Source of the DNA: an uncultured Clostridia bacterium
GTDB lineage: Bacteria; Bacillota; Clostridia; TANB77; CAG-465
Assembly: GCA_947630145.1 (NCBI GenBank)
Contig: CANRGL010000006.1
Span: 1-45,078 of the forward strand
Length of the DNA stretch: 45,078 nt
Direction of reading: 5' to 3'
Part shown: piece after piece, positions 12,340-21,900 of the stretch
How the letters are laid out: the number at the start of each line of letters is the position of its first letter
Position numbering within the stretch: the first letter of the stretch is position 1
Notes under the pieces: generated by a model
The model's input: the letters and a program-made list of their open reading frames with translations, nothing else
Database searches by the model: none
Told to the model about the DNA's origin: nothing
Translations under genes and position numbers: made by a program

Positions 12340-13809
12340 CTAAAAACAACATATATGTGCTGTATCATTAATAAAAATAATTTGCTCAGCTAAATTAGGT
12401 TCATCCCAATCTTTATCTTTAAAATAATTACTAATATTTGTATCACAATCTTTCTCATCTATCTTATTAAATTTTCTACTAGATAATACTTTTATACTAT
12501 ATATATCACTCCAATATCCATAATATATTGGATTTGTATATGTACTAGATAAAAGATCATATACTTTCCAATAACTATAATTTATACTTTTATCTTCATA
12601 AAAACATATATTGTTTATTTTTGTATTATTTTGATTTTCATAATTTTTAATATAATCTACTATATTATTTACAGCTTCTATATTTTGCTTAGTTGAATAA
12701 ATATTTTTGTATTGCAATATAACGACAATACAAATATTAAATATCAATATTAATGAAACAATTATTATATTTAAATTATATCTATTATTGTACTTAATAT
12801 TATTTTCTCTTATACTAATTAGATATATTTCAAGAATAGAATAAACTACTACAAAACTAAAAAACATCCTTGGTGTGAGCGTAACAGAATTATTAAACAA
12901 AAATATACTAAAAGAAATTATAGCTAAAATTAGTATATATATTATATTTAATAAATAATTTTTAAAGTTATTATTGTATAAAATTTTAATGTTTATAAAA
13001 AGTTCAATAAAAAATATCACAAGGCTCACCATATATATAAATATACAAGTAAATGAAAAAAACTTATCTACATTTCCAAATATTGAGTTAAATAACCTAG
13101 GATCAAGATGTGGTAAAAATTTATTACATATTGTACATATTATATAATTTATTCCTTGTACAAATAGATATATAAACATTATACTTACTACTTTTTTTAA
13201 TACATCTTTTATTTTAGCATCTTTATTTTTAATTAGATAAATGCATAAAGAAAATGGTACAAAAAATGCCGTTACTCCTTGATAACAAAAACTTGATATT
13301 AACAATAATATTATTATCAATATATATTTAAATTTTAGTTTTTTATATAGTAATAATGTAGAAATTATTGTAAGTAAAAATCCAAATATTATTATATAGT
13401 TTTCTATAAATAACATGTATTCACACATAGATACATTAATACATATAGTAAGTGTCAGAATCATTAAAAATATTTTCTGTTTAAAATTTTTATTTTTTAA
13501 ATTTGATAAAACTTGATTATATATTAAAAATCCAGATATTGAAAGAAAAATTATACTTATAAACAGATTAATTCTATATGCTATTATATAATCAGAAATA
13601 CTGTCTATATTAATATTAAATAATTTTAAAATATAAAAATATAATGCTTGTACTGGTCTAGATTCAATTAATTTTAAATTAATCATATATTCATTGCTAT
13701 TATCAATTATTCTATATGCATCACTTACTAAATGAAACTTAAAAAATAAAATATATGATAATAATATAGCTAAAAATATAATTAAAAATGTATAAATTTT
13801 CTTTTTCAT
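12340..13809 (-). CDS. Multi-TM membrane protein, GtrII/GT-C glucosyltransferase-like
   Basis: About 11 hydrophobic segments; LIESRPVQALYFYILKLFNI resembles GtrII-type proteins. Confidence 0.5.
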   Translation of the reverse strand: MKKKIYTFLIIFLAILLSYILFFKFHLVSDAYRIIDNSNEYMINLKLIESRPVQALYFYILKLFNINIDSISDYIIAYRINLFISIIFLSISGFLIYNQVLSNLKNKNFKQKIFLMILTLTICINVSMCEYMLFIENYIIIFGFLLTIISTLLLYKKLKFKYILIIILLLISSFCYQGVTAFFVPFSLCIYLIKNKDAKIKDVLKKVVSIMFIYLFVQGINYIICTICNKFLPHLDPRLFNSIFGNVDKFFSFTCIFIYMVSLVIFFIELFINIKILYNNNFKNYLLNIIYILILAIISFSIFLFNNSVTLTPRMFFSFVVVYSILEIYLISIRENNIKYNNRYNLNIIIVSLILIFNICIVVILQYKNIYSTKQNIEAVNNIVDYIKNYENQNNTKINNICFYEDKSINYSYWKVYDLLSSTYTNPIYYGYWSDIYSIKVLSSRKFNKIDEKDCDTNISNYFKDKDWDEPNLAEQIIFINDTAHICCF

Positions 13810-14025
13810 ATATTACTCCTATATATACTTGATTTTAATATAAAAATTATATATTAAATATATTTAATTTGTCAACTTGTGTTGAAAAAAAGATATTTTA
13901 AATATATAATTTTAAATGAGGTAATATGATGAAAAATTTAAAACGGTAAACTGAAAAGTAATTTATTTATTATAATAATCATCAATATATTTATATTATT
14001 AATTTCTTTAGCATTTAATATTATT

Positions 14026-15633
14026 TTGTACGAAGAAATAGATGATTTTATGATAGAAGATATTTTGGCTGGATATTCTAGTAGTCCTAGCCCTTATACA
14101 ATATACATTAATTACATACTGTCATATATATTAATGTTATTTTTTAAAATTATACCAAGTATTAATTGGTTTGCAATATCTCTTTTATTTTTTGAATTTA
14201 TTTCTTTTAGTGTTATTGGAAAAAATATTCTAAAAGTATTTAATAAAAAAATGGGTATTATAATATATTTAGGTATTTGCATTTTATTTTATATACCTTT
14301 ACAAGTAATGTTATCTTATACATCTGTTGCAGGTATCCTTGTAATTTCTGCTATGACAGAATACATAGCTTTTTTAATAAAAAAAGAAAAAATAACAAAA
14401 AAAAGTGTTCTTTTAATATTATTTTTATTAATAAATTCGTTTATGCTAAGAGCTAATATAATCATTGCATATTTTGGCTTTATGTTAATATTATTAATTT
14501 TATTAATTATTAATAAAAACAAAAATACAAAGATGATATTTATTACTAATATTATATATGCATTTATAATAATTTTACTTTTTAGTTTAAACAGTTATAT
14601 GTATAAAACAAGTACAATATATAGCAATCATACAGAATATAACAAATATCGCTCTATACTTCATGATTTTGTAAAAATAGACCCTGATAAAGATAGTGAT
14701 ATATTAAAAAAGGTAGATTTAAATAAAAATGATATAGACTTGTTTTATAACATATGTAATTCAGATGAAAAAGTGTTTTCTACAAATACGTTAAAGACTC
14801 TCTTAAATCAAAAATTATCTAAAGATTCATATTTTTGTATATTTGATTATAATGTATTAGATACTATTAAATATGTATTCTCACAATGGATTTTCGTATA
14901 TCTTCCTGTTGTTCTAACTCTATTATTACTATTTTTTATTTTAATTTTTAATAGTAAAAAAAATAGGATCACTAATTTTTTAATAGTGCTAATGGTTATA
15001 CTTATGCATATGTTCTTTGTGTCAATTGATAAATCTGTATTTAGAGTAAATATACTATTATACTTATTTGGTATTTTAGCTTTAATATTTATTAATTTTA
15101 ATTATATTTTAAATGATATGCTAAATGCAAAAAAAAGTTATAATATTTTATTTATAATATTATTAATTTTAATAGTTGCATATAATTTTTGTTTTATATT
15201 AGAAAATAGAATTAAAACAAGAGATTCGTTTAAAAAGGTTTATGAAGAATTATTTTCATATACTAGCTTAAATGAAAATAATGTATATATTTCAACTACA
15301 AAAGCATTGCAATATAGATTTTTTAATTTTAATACATTAACTACAAAAGATAAGTATATATTCTCAAATATAAAATGTTTAGGATCTTGGGACTTCTTAG
15401 ATGAAAGATATTTAAATTTTATGGATAAATATAACCTAGACTCTTTATATTTAAGCTTAATAAAAAATGAAAACTTCTATCTTATTTCTGATAATTCTAA
15501 AGGAAGATTAGAAAATGTAGAAAGTATAGTTAATTTTTTAAATAGTCATTATGAAGATAAAAAAATTTATTATGATGAAGTAAAAGACTTTGATAATTTA
15601 ATACAAATATACAAACTATATATTTCAAATTAA
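14026..15633 (+). CDS. Multi-TM membrane protein, GT-C-like; 5' end probably frameshifted
   Basis: Many TM segments with a soluble C-terminus. The listed start is TTG; an RBS plus ATGATG lies upstream (13926) one frame off. Confidence 0.55.
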   Translation: MYEEIDDFMIEDILAGYSSSPSPYTIYINYILSYILMLFFKIIPSINWFAISLLFFEFISFSVIGKNILKVFNKKMGIIIYLGICILFYIPLQVMLSYTSVAGILVISAMTEYIAFLIKKEKITKKSVLLILFLLINSFMLRANIIIAYFGFMLILLILLIINKNKNTKMIFITNIIYAFIIILLFSLNSYMYKTSTIYSNHTEYNKYRSILHDFVKIDPDKDSDILKKVDLNKNDIDLFYNICNSDEKVFSTNTLKTLLNQKLSKDSYFCIFDYNVLDTIKYVFSQWIFVYLPVVLTLLLLFFILIFNSKKNRITNFLIVLMVILMHMFFVSIDKSVFRVNILLYLFGILALIFINFNYILNDMLNAKKSYNILFIILLILIVAYNFCFILENRIKTRDSFKKVYEELFSYTSLNENNVYISTTKALQYRFFNFNTLTTKDKYIFSNIKCLGSWDFLDERYLNFMDKYNLDSLYLSLIKNENFYLISDNSKGRLENVESIVNFLNSHYEDKKIYYDEVKDFDNLIQIYKLYISN

Positions 15634-15728
15634 GTTGCTATTTTAAAAAAGAAAAAAACAATAAATTTTTATATAATTTCTAATAAGTATCAAAAACTGT
15701 ATAAATAAAAGAGTTCTTAATAGAAAAG

Positions 15729-15765
15729 CAGGTGCTACTCAAAATAAATATAGCACCTGTTTTTA
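15729..15765. terminator. Bidirectional intrinsic terminator
   Basis: CAGGTGCTA...TAGCACCTG stem followed by tttttatt. Confidence 0.75.
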
Positions 15766-16791
15766 TTATTCAACTATCATATTAGAATTAAACTTCATAT
15801 CTATGTTTAATTTAGACTCATCTGTTTTCTTATCACCTGGTTTTAAAATGTCTAATTCTTTTACAACAGCTTTATATTTTTTTGTCTCAGCATCAAGTTC
15901 AAATACACTTATGCTTTTAGTTAGATCTTCATCTAAATGTTTTAATTCTGTAGTAAAATATATATCTTCATCTTTAAAAACGTTACTTACTTTTTTTATA
16001 ATTCTAAACATTTCGGCTGTGTGTTGTATATCTTCTCCAACATAAATTATTTTTGGAAGATTATAAAATCCTGCATCGTTTTTGGTAAAGTTTTCAAAGA
16101 AGTCTGAGAAAAGTTGTACTTTTTCAGCAAACATATTTTTCCAATCTTCATTTCTTCTTACAACTTCAAAAACAAAATTTTCTTCATCTGTTCCATTCTT
16201 TAAAGTAACTAAACCACCAGTAGGTTTAAACTTTACATTATATTTTTTAGAGTATAATAGTAAGTTTGGATTAGTACTTTTAAATGCAGCAACTTTTTGC
16301 ATATATGCAATTATTATTTGGTTACCTGCTAATTTTCTTTTTACAGAATATGCTGGTTTAGTATTATCAGTTGGTTGCCATGCAGTAGGTATATTTCTTT
16401 GTTTTAGTATATATGTTGCTATTTTATCCATTGCATAAACTCTATATGAACTTTTTCCAGATGTACTTTGAAAATAATATCTAGAAATTACTTTAGACTT
16501 AGTCAAATCTTCAAGCCATTTTGCAACTCTAGTTTGTTTTTTATCTTCTTCAATATCATCAATTTTTCCTCTTAAATCTAATATTTGAGTACATTGTCTA
16601 GATGTTATAAATCCAAATTCATTAACAACTTCTAAAGCTTTTATATGAGATTCATTTATATATCCCATATCCATTTTAAATACCACCTGATTTATTGATG
16701 CAAATCCCTCTTTACCATCAAATACTTTTACTTCATTTTCTCTTACAGCAAAAGGTGATACGGCAGTCTTTACTTCTTTATCATTTACCAT
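15766..16791 (-). CDS. Replication-relaxation-like protein (winged helix N-terminus)
   Basis: HIKALEVVNEFGFITSRQCTQIL...RVAKWLEDLTKSKVISRYYF...SSYRVYAMDKIATYIL pattern of Replication_Relax/MobC-like proteins. Confidence 0.5.
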   Translation of the reverse strand: MVNDKEVKTAVSPFAVRENEVKVFDGKEGFASINQVVFKMDMGYINESHIKALEVVNEFGFITSRQCTQILDLRGKIDDIEEDKKQTRVAKWLEDLTKSKVISRYYFQSTSGKSSYRVYAMDKIATYILKQRNIPTAWQPTDNTKPAYSVKRKLAGNQIIIAYMQKVAAFKSTNPNLLLYSKKYNVKFKPTGGLVTLKNGTDEENFVFEVVRRNEDWKNMFAEKVQLFSDFFENFTKNDAGFYNLPKIIYVGEDIQHTAEMFRIIKKVSNVFKDEDIYFTTELKHLDEDLTKSISVFELDAETKKYKAVVKELDILKPGDKKTDESKLNIDMKFNSNMIVE

Positions 16792-16914
16792 ATTTCATCT
16801 CTCCTTAAATTTAATTTAAAATTTAACATTTAATAGTTATAATTTAATTAAATAAATATAACCAAAACAAGATAAATAAAGTATTAATTTACTTACCCAC
16901 ACATATATTATACA

Positions 16915-16952
16915 ACAAAAAAGTTTACTTGGCAATACACCAAATAAACTTT
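16915..16952 (-). terminator. Intrinsic terminator after the FGE-like gene
   Basis: Minus strand AAGTTTATTTGG...CCAAGTAAACTT followed by tttttgttg. Confidence 0.65.
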
Positions 16953-16967
16953 TAATAACATTAAGTA

Positions 16968-18065
16968 TTAATTTATATACATAACCATCCTTGTTCCAAT
17001 ATCTTCAGTTAAATATGAAGGTGACATGCTATTTATATCAATAATAGAAGTTTTTTTAGTATAATCTCCTCCTCGTGTAAGTCTTAACCCTGTATCAGCA
17101 CCTGTTTGTGTCCATTCACTAACATTTCCTAGCATATCATAAATATTATTAAAACAATATTCTTTGTTTGAACCAGTTGGTATCTTATAATTAGCAAAGT
17201 TTCCTTTTTTATAATCATTATTAGCTATATCAATAGCATTTTTGTCATTTTTTAATATCCACCTTGCTGTTGCATCCCATTGACAACCCCATATTATCTC
17301 TGTTGATATATCTTCTCTATCATACATTTCCTTTATTTTTTTATACATATTAAACCATGAATCATTTGAGATATTAGTTTGATTATACTTCGAAACTACT
17401 TTCTTATTTTCATCATCTTTAATATATAACTCTCCTACTTCATATCTACTAATATAAAATCCAGAATTTTTTATAACACTTTGTATCATATTATTAAAAG
17501 ACTTTTGATATAAATCTCCTCTTGAATTTTCTAGAAGCTCATCTAAGTCTCCATATATAGGATCATCTAAGATAATTGGTTCTTTATATTTCTGATCACT
17601 TAACATAGGAGTATATGTCTTAGTTTTTATATTAAAATTATATAATATTCCTTTATAATTTTCTCCATCTTTATACGCAATAGGATATTTATTTTCTTTT
17701 ACCATATTATTTACATCATCTATACTATTAGCAATAGGATTTTCTACAGGTACCCATACAAATTGATTACCTTCTAAATCTTTTAAAACATCATATGATG
17801 TTCCTTTTTTATAATCATGTTTACTATCAGATATAATAAAACCTGTATCTTTTGTACCTCCAACAAAATAAAAGCCATCTGGTATAGGAATAGTAGAATC
17901 AATTTTTTTTGTTTCATTTTGCAAAGCATTTTTATTTAGAATAGTAACAATCCATAAAATTATACAAATTAAGAATACAAAAAATACAATCCAAATTATA
18001 GTTATTAAAGATATTCTTCTTTTTTCTCTTTTTTTAGTTTTATTATTTTTTCTTCTTTCTTCCAT
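16968..18065 (-). CDS. Membrane-anchored FGE-sulfatase (SUMF1)-like domain protein
   Basis: N-terminal TM; GNQFVWVPVENP, NIYDMLGNVSEWT, RLTRGGDY, GTRMVMYIN motifs. Confidence 0.8.
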   Translation of the reverse strand: MEERRKNNKTKKREKRRISLITIIWIVFFVFLICIILWIVTILNKNALQNETKKIDSTIPIPDGFYFVGGTKDTGFIISDSKHDYKKGTSYDVLKDLEGNQFVWVPVENPIANSIDDVNNMVKENKYPIAYKDGENYKGILYNFNIKTKTYTPMLSDQKYKEPIILDDPIYGDLDELLENSRGDLYQKSFNNMIQSVIKNSGFYISRYEVGELYIKDDENKKVVSKYNQTNISNDSWFNMYKKIKEMYDREDISTEIIWGCQWDATARWILKNDKNAIDIANNDYKKGNFANYKIPTGSNKEYCFNNIYDMLGNVSEWTQTGADTGLRLTRGGDYTKKTSIIDINSMSPSYLTEDIGTRMVMYIN

Positions 18066-18083
18066 ATATCCTCCATAAAATTA

Positions 18084-18893
18084 TTAACCAATAATAATTA
18101 ATTTGACTTTTTTCTTTTCTGGAATTATACGTTTAATACTTACTAGTACTTTTTGACCATATTCTAGTCCGTTTACGTGTTCTGCAAGTCCTACTACATT
18201 AGGTGCTATTTCAACAAATATTCCTGATTTTATTCTATTTCTAATAATACCATCTACAATATCGCCTTCTTTAAATTTTGATATATTATCCTCAAATGTT
18301 CCTAATACCTCTTTATATGAAAGCTCAATTCTACCAGTATCTCTATCAAATTTTTTTACTATAACATCTATCCTTTGACCTATATGAAGTGCATCACCTG
18401 CATTTTTTAATATTATATCTGATATATTCTCAAGTTTAAGTATTCCTGTAACGCCACCTCCAACATCAACAAAAGCAGCATATTCATTAGTACTTACAAC
18501 TACACCTTTTAACTTCATGCCAGGCTTTAAATGCATATACATCCATTTTCTCACTTTTAGTTCTAATATTTTTTTAGAAGCAATTATTTCAATATTGTCA
18601 TCTTCTTTTATTATATCTTTTATACATACATGCAAAACTTTACCTTTTTTATTAATTATATGTTTCTGATCTACTAGTCCATCATCTCCAACTACACTTG
18701 AAGCTTCATCTCTTGGTATTACAGCTTTTATATTATTTCCAATTTTACCAATCATATTTAAACTATCATCAATTTCAGTAACATATATATCAACAACTTG
18801 TTGATCTTTTTTTATTTGTTCTAATTGTTTTATAGAATATTTTCTTTTAGAGGGGGCTCTTTTATGAGCCCCATTTTTTATGTCATTTTCCAT
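18084..18893 (-). CDS. S1-domain RNA-binding protein
   Basis: Consecutive S1 motifs: GMKLKGVVVSTNEYAAFVDVGGGVTGILKLENIS and GDIVDGIIRNRIKSGIFVEIAPNVVGLAEHV. Confidence 0.85.
   Translation of the reverse strand: MENDIKNGAHKRAPSKRKYSIKQLEQIKKDQQVVDIYVTEIDDSLNMIGKIGNNIKAVIPRDEASSVVGDDGLVDQKHIINKKGKVLHVCIKDIIKEDDNIEIIASKKILELKVRKWMYMHLKPGMKLKGVVVSTNEYAAFVDVGGGVTGILKLENISDIILKNAGDALHIGQRIDVIVKKFDRDTGRIELSYKEVLGTFEDNISKFKEGDIVDGIIRNRIKSGIFVEIAPNVVGLAEHVNGLEYGQKVLVSIKRIIPEKKKVKLIIIG
18853..18872. other. GC-rich hairpin in the 5' coding region of the S1 gene
   Basis: GGGGCTC-ttttat-GAGCCCC perfect 7-bp stem, ~18 nt inside the start codon, in very AT-rich surroundings. Confidence 0.7.
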
Positions 18894-18922
18894 TTTATTC
18901 TCACCTATTTATATCTGTTTTA

Positions 18923-21900
18923 TTAATTATTATAATCAAAGAATCTTACAGTATGACTCATACCAGGAACTGGAGATTCGTATACAAATTTTTGTTGTTC
19001 ATGCCAACTAGATCTAAAGCCATCATGTGTATCATAATATACATATATACGATGTTGAATAGCTGAGCCTCCCTCATCAAATACATATTTTATAGCATTT
19101 TTTGCATTATCAGTAATTGTATTTGGAAGGGCGACAATATCACATTGATACAAATTAATTGAAAGCTCTTGTGGATCACTTACAATTTTATTAACTAAAG
19201 CATCTCTCATACATTGTGCTACTAAAACACTTCCATCATAGTCATTACCAAATTCCCTAGTTACTATTCTTTCAAGCAATGTCCTATCGCTATTGCTAAG
19301 CTTATACGTTGTACCTTTATAATTTTTATCAGCAGTATATCCTCCTTTTTCTGGTTTAATTAAAAACTCTCCACTTGAAGCGCCTGTACCTCCGTCTGTT
19401 GCTAATGATGGTATACCTTCATAGTGAATATATCCTAACCATGATCCAGGATTACTAGCCCAATATTTTGGTCCTGTCCAATCAGAATTATTAGCAAGAC
19501 CACAAAGTCCAGAAACTCCTCCTCCACCATGGTCAACTACCATAAATTCGCTACCTTCTCCTTTTCCTACATATAATCCTACATGTCCATCTTGAAAAAT
19601 AACATCTCCTGGTTGAATATTATTATCAATTCCTGAATGGTATTTAACTGTAACATTAGGTGCATCAGGTAAAGACTGATTGTTATAATAATCTCTAGCA
19701 CTAGAAACAATAGAAGCTCCTCCATGTGATAAAGGATCTATATCAATTCCTGTATAGGTTTTATACATTGACCAAACAAAAGATGAACAATCAAGCCCTG
19801 CTGATCTTCCAATAGAAATATAATTATTTAATTCATCAATTGTACTAAATAAAAATCTTGCATTCGCAGTATGATTAGCTTCTCCTCCAGCTGCTCCCCA
19901 ACAATAATGCCATATGCCAGTATTATTATTCATTTTTGCAAGTGATATAGCCTCTTCTACCATAGCATTTAGTCCTTCGCCAGAAGCATCACCTATACCA
20001 TTTTTGTTATTTAAATAATTATTTTCAAATCCTAAAGTGTCACCATATGCCCATGGTAAAGTACCTTTTTCATCATATACTTGTTGAAACATATCTTTTA
20101 AATTCCAATACGAAAGATTAAGTTTTGATCTTGCATATCCAACGTAATCCATATATTCAGCGCCATCTCTTATATATCTTTTGTATATTTCAGGATTTGA
20201 ATTCATAAAATCTATTCTATTTAATCCATCAGTTTTCTCTATATCCCTATAATATTTACCATCTGCAGTATCACATACTGTTGAAGAACTATTACTAGAA
20301 TTCCCACTCAACTCAATATTAGAATCCGAAATTAAAATTTGAGGGCTCTTAGATTTATCAAGCCATTTTAATATTTCTATCATTTTTTCAGTAGGAACAG
20401 CTACACATCCAGCAGTTGCATTATTACCACAATGTAAAAATATGGCTGAACCTTTTCCTTTTTTAACAGGATTCATATTATAGTTTATTACTACACCATA
20501 ATCATATGAACCTGGATAATCAATTAAATGTTCTGCTGATGACCATCTACCATTTGATTCCTCTTCAACCCACTGATTATAATATTCAGAATTAGAATCG
20601 TCAACAAAATTACTTAAATTTGTTACATTTCTATACTCATAAGTTACTCCTGAAGGTTTAGATTTAATTCCAAATCCAGTACCCAAATCATATAATCCTT
20701 GAGGAGTCGCTCTACCTCCTTCTTCCATATCATCTTTATTAACAGTACCATTTGATCCAACAAAACCACTAGTAGAAATTTTTTCTTCCCAATTACTTCC
20801 ATTTTTTTCGTAACATTTAACAGTAGCATTACTTCCAGAATTTTCAACAGTTATTACTTGATTACCTTTTACTGAAGATAAATTAATACTGCTACTAGAA
20901 CTAGAACTTGAACTTGAACCTGAAGTAGCCTCAGAGTTAGAATTTGAATTTGAGCTTCCCATTTTACCTTTTACTAATATATATCCATGATCAGTTTGTG
21001 CATCATCATACATTGCTGAAAGAATAGTATCTAAATCTGATGTTTGTTTCCCAGAACCAACAGAATTAGCAATTACTACTTGTCCACCTTCATAACCAAG
21101 TAAAACTATGTAATGTGCGCTACTTGTCCCAAAAGGTCTTGCTGTTGCGCCCTTTACTTGAATTATAACTGGATTACCTGCTTTTAAATTTGCATCAATT
21201 TCTGGTTTAGATTCGGCCTTTATAGCTTGTCTTTCTGCGGTTGTTCCGTTATGAGCAACACTATTTGGACCTCCACTACATCCTCTTACATTCCATGTTT
21301 TTGATGTACATTCTATTCCAAATACATTCCTCAAGTCAGCAGCATAATCTTCAATCATCTTTGCACCTGTCCAATTAGTCCTATTACCTACCTCTAGAGG
21401 AGTAAGCCTTTGATTAGTAATACCATTAATTACAGCGGTTATAGAGCAAAGGCCACAACCAGCTACAGCAATACTACTACCTCCATGCATAGTAGTTCCA
21501 AAATTATTTTGGTTATATACAGGATATGTTTTTCCATTAATTTTTATTTCAGTAGCAGCTTGAGAATTAACAACTCCACTACCGCCACCAACAGAAGAAC
21601 TTATATATCCATTTCCACAAATATCAGTAGGAGCCACTTTTTGTTTTCTATCATCTGATTGATTATATGCTACTAAATCATCTATTGTATATTTACTTTT
21701 TTCTGAACCTGTTTGACTTAATTTATCTCTCCAAATTCTTGTTACTGTATGCGTTAAGCCATTACCATAAGTTATATAACTTGGTAATTCTATTTTGTAG
21801 TGATATTCCCTTGTTCTTTCACCTACAGTACCACTACCTGCAGTTATTTTAGCATTTGCAATTGGTCCATAAGATAATATTGCTTCCTTGTTAGCAAATG

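Noticed and set aside
16968-18065. Diversity-generating retroelement variable protein (FGE/C-type lectin fold)
   Set aside because: No reverse transcriptase and no visible template repeat in the window.
20644-20847. 67-aa minus-strand ORF inside the giant hydrolase gene
   Set aside because: Alternate-frame ORF inside a well-supported CDS without an independent signal.
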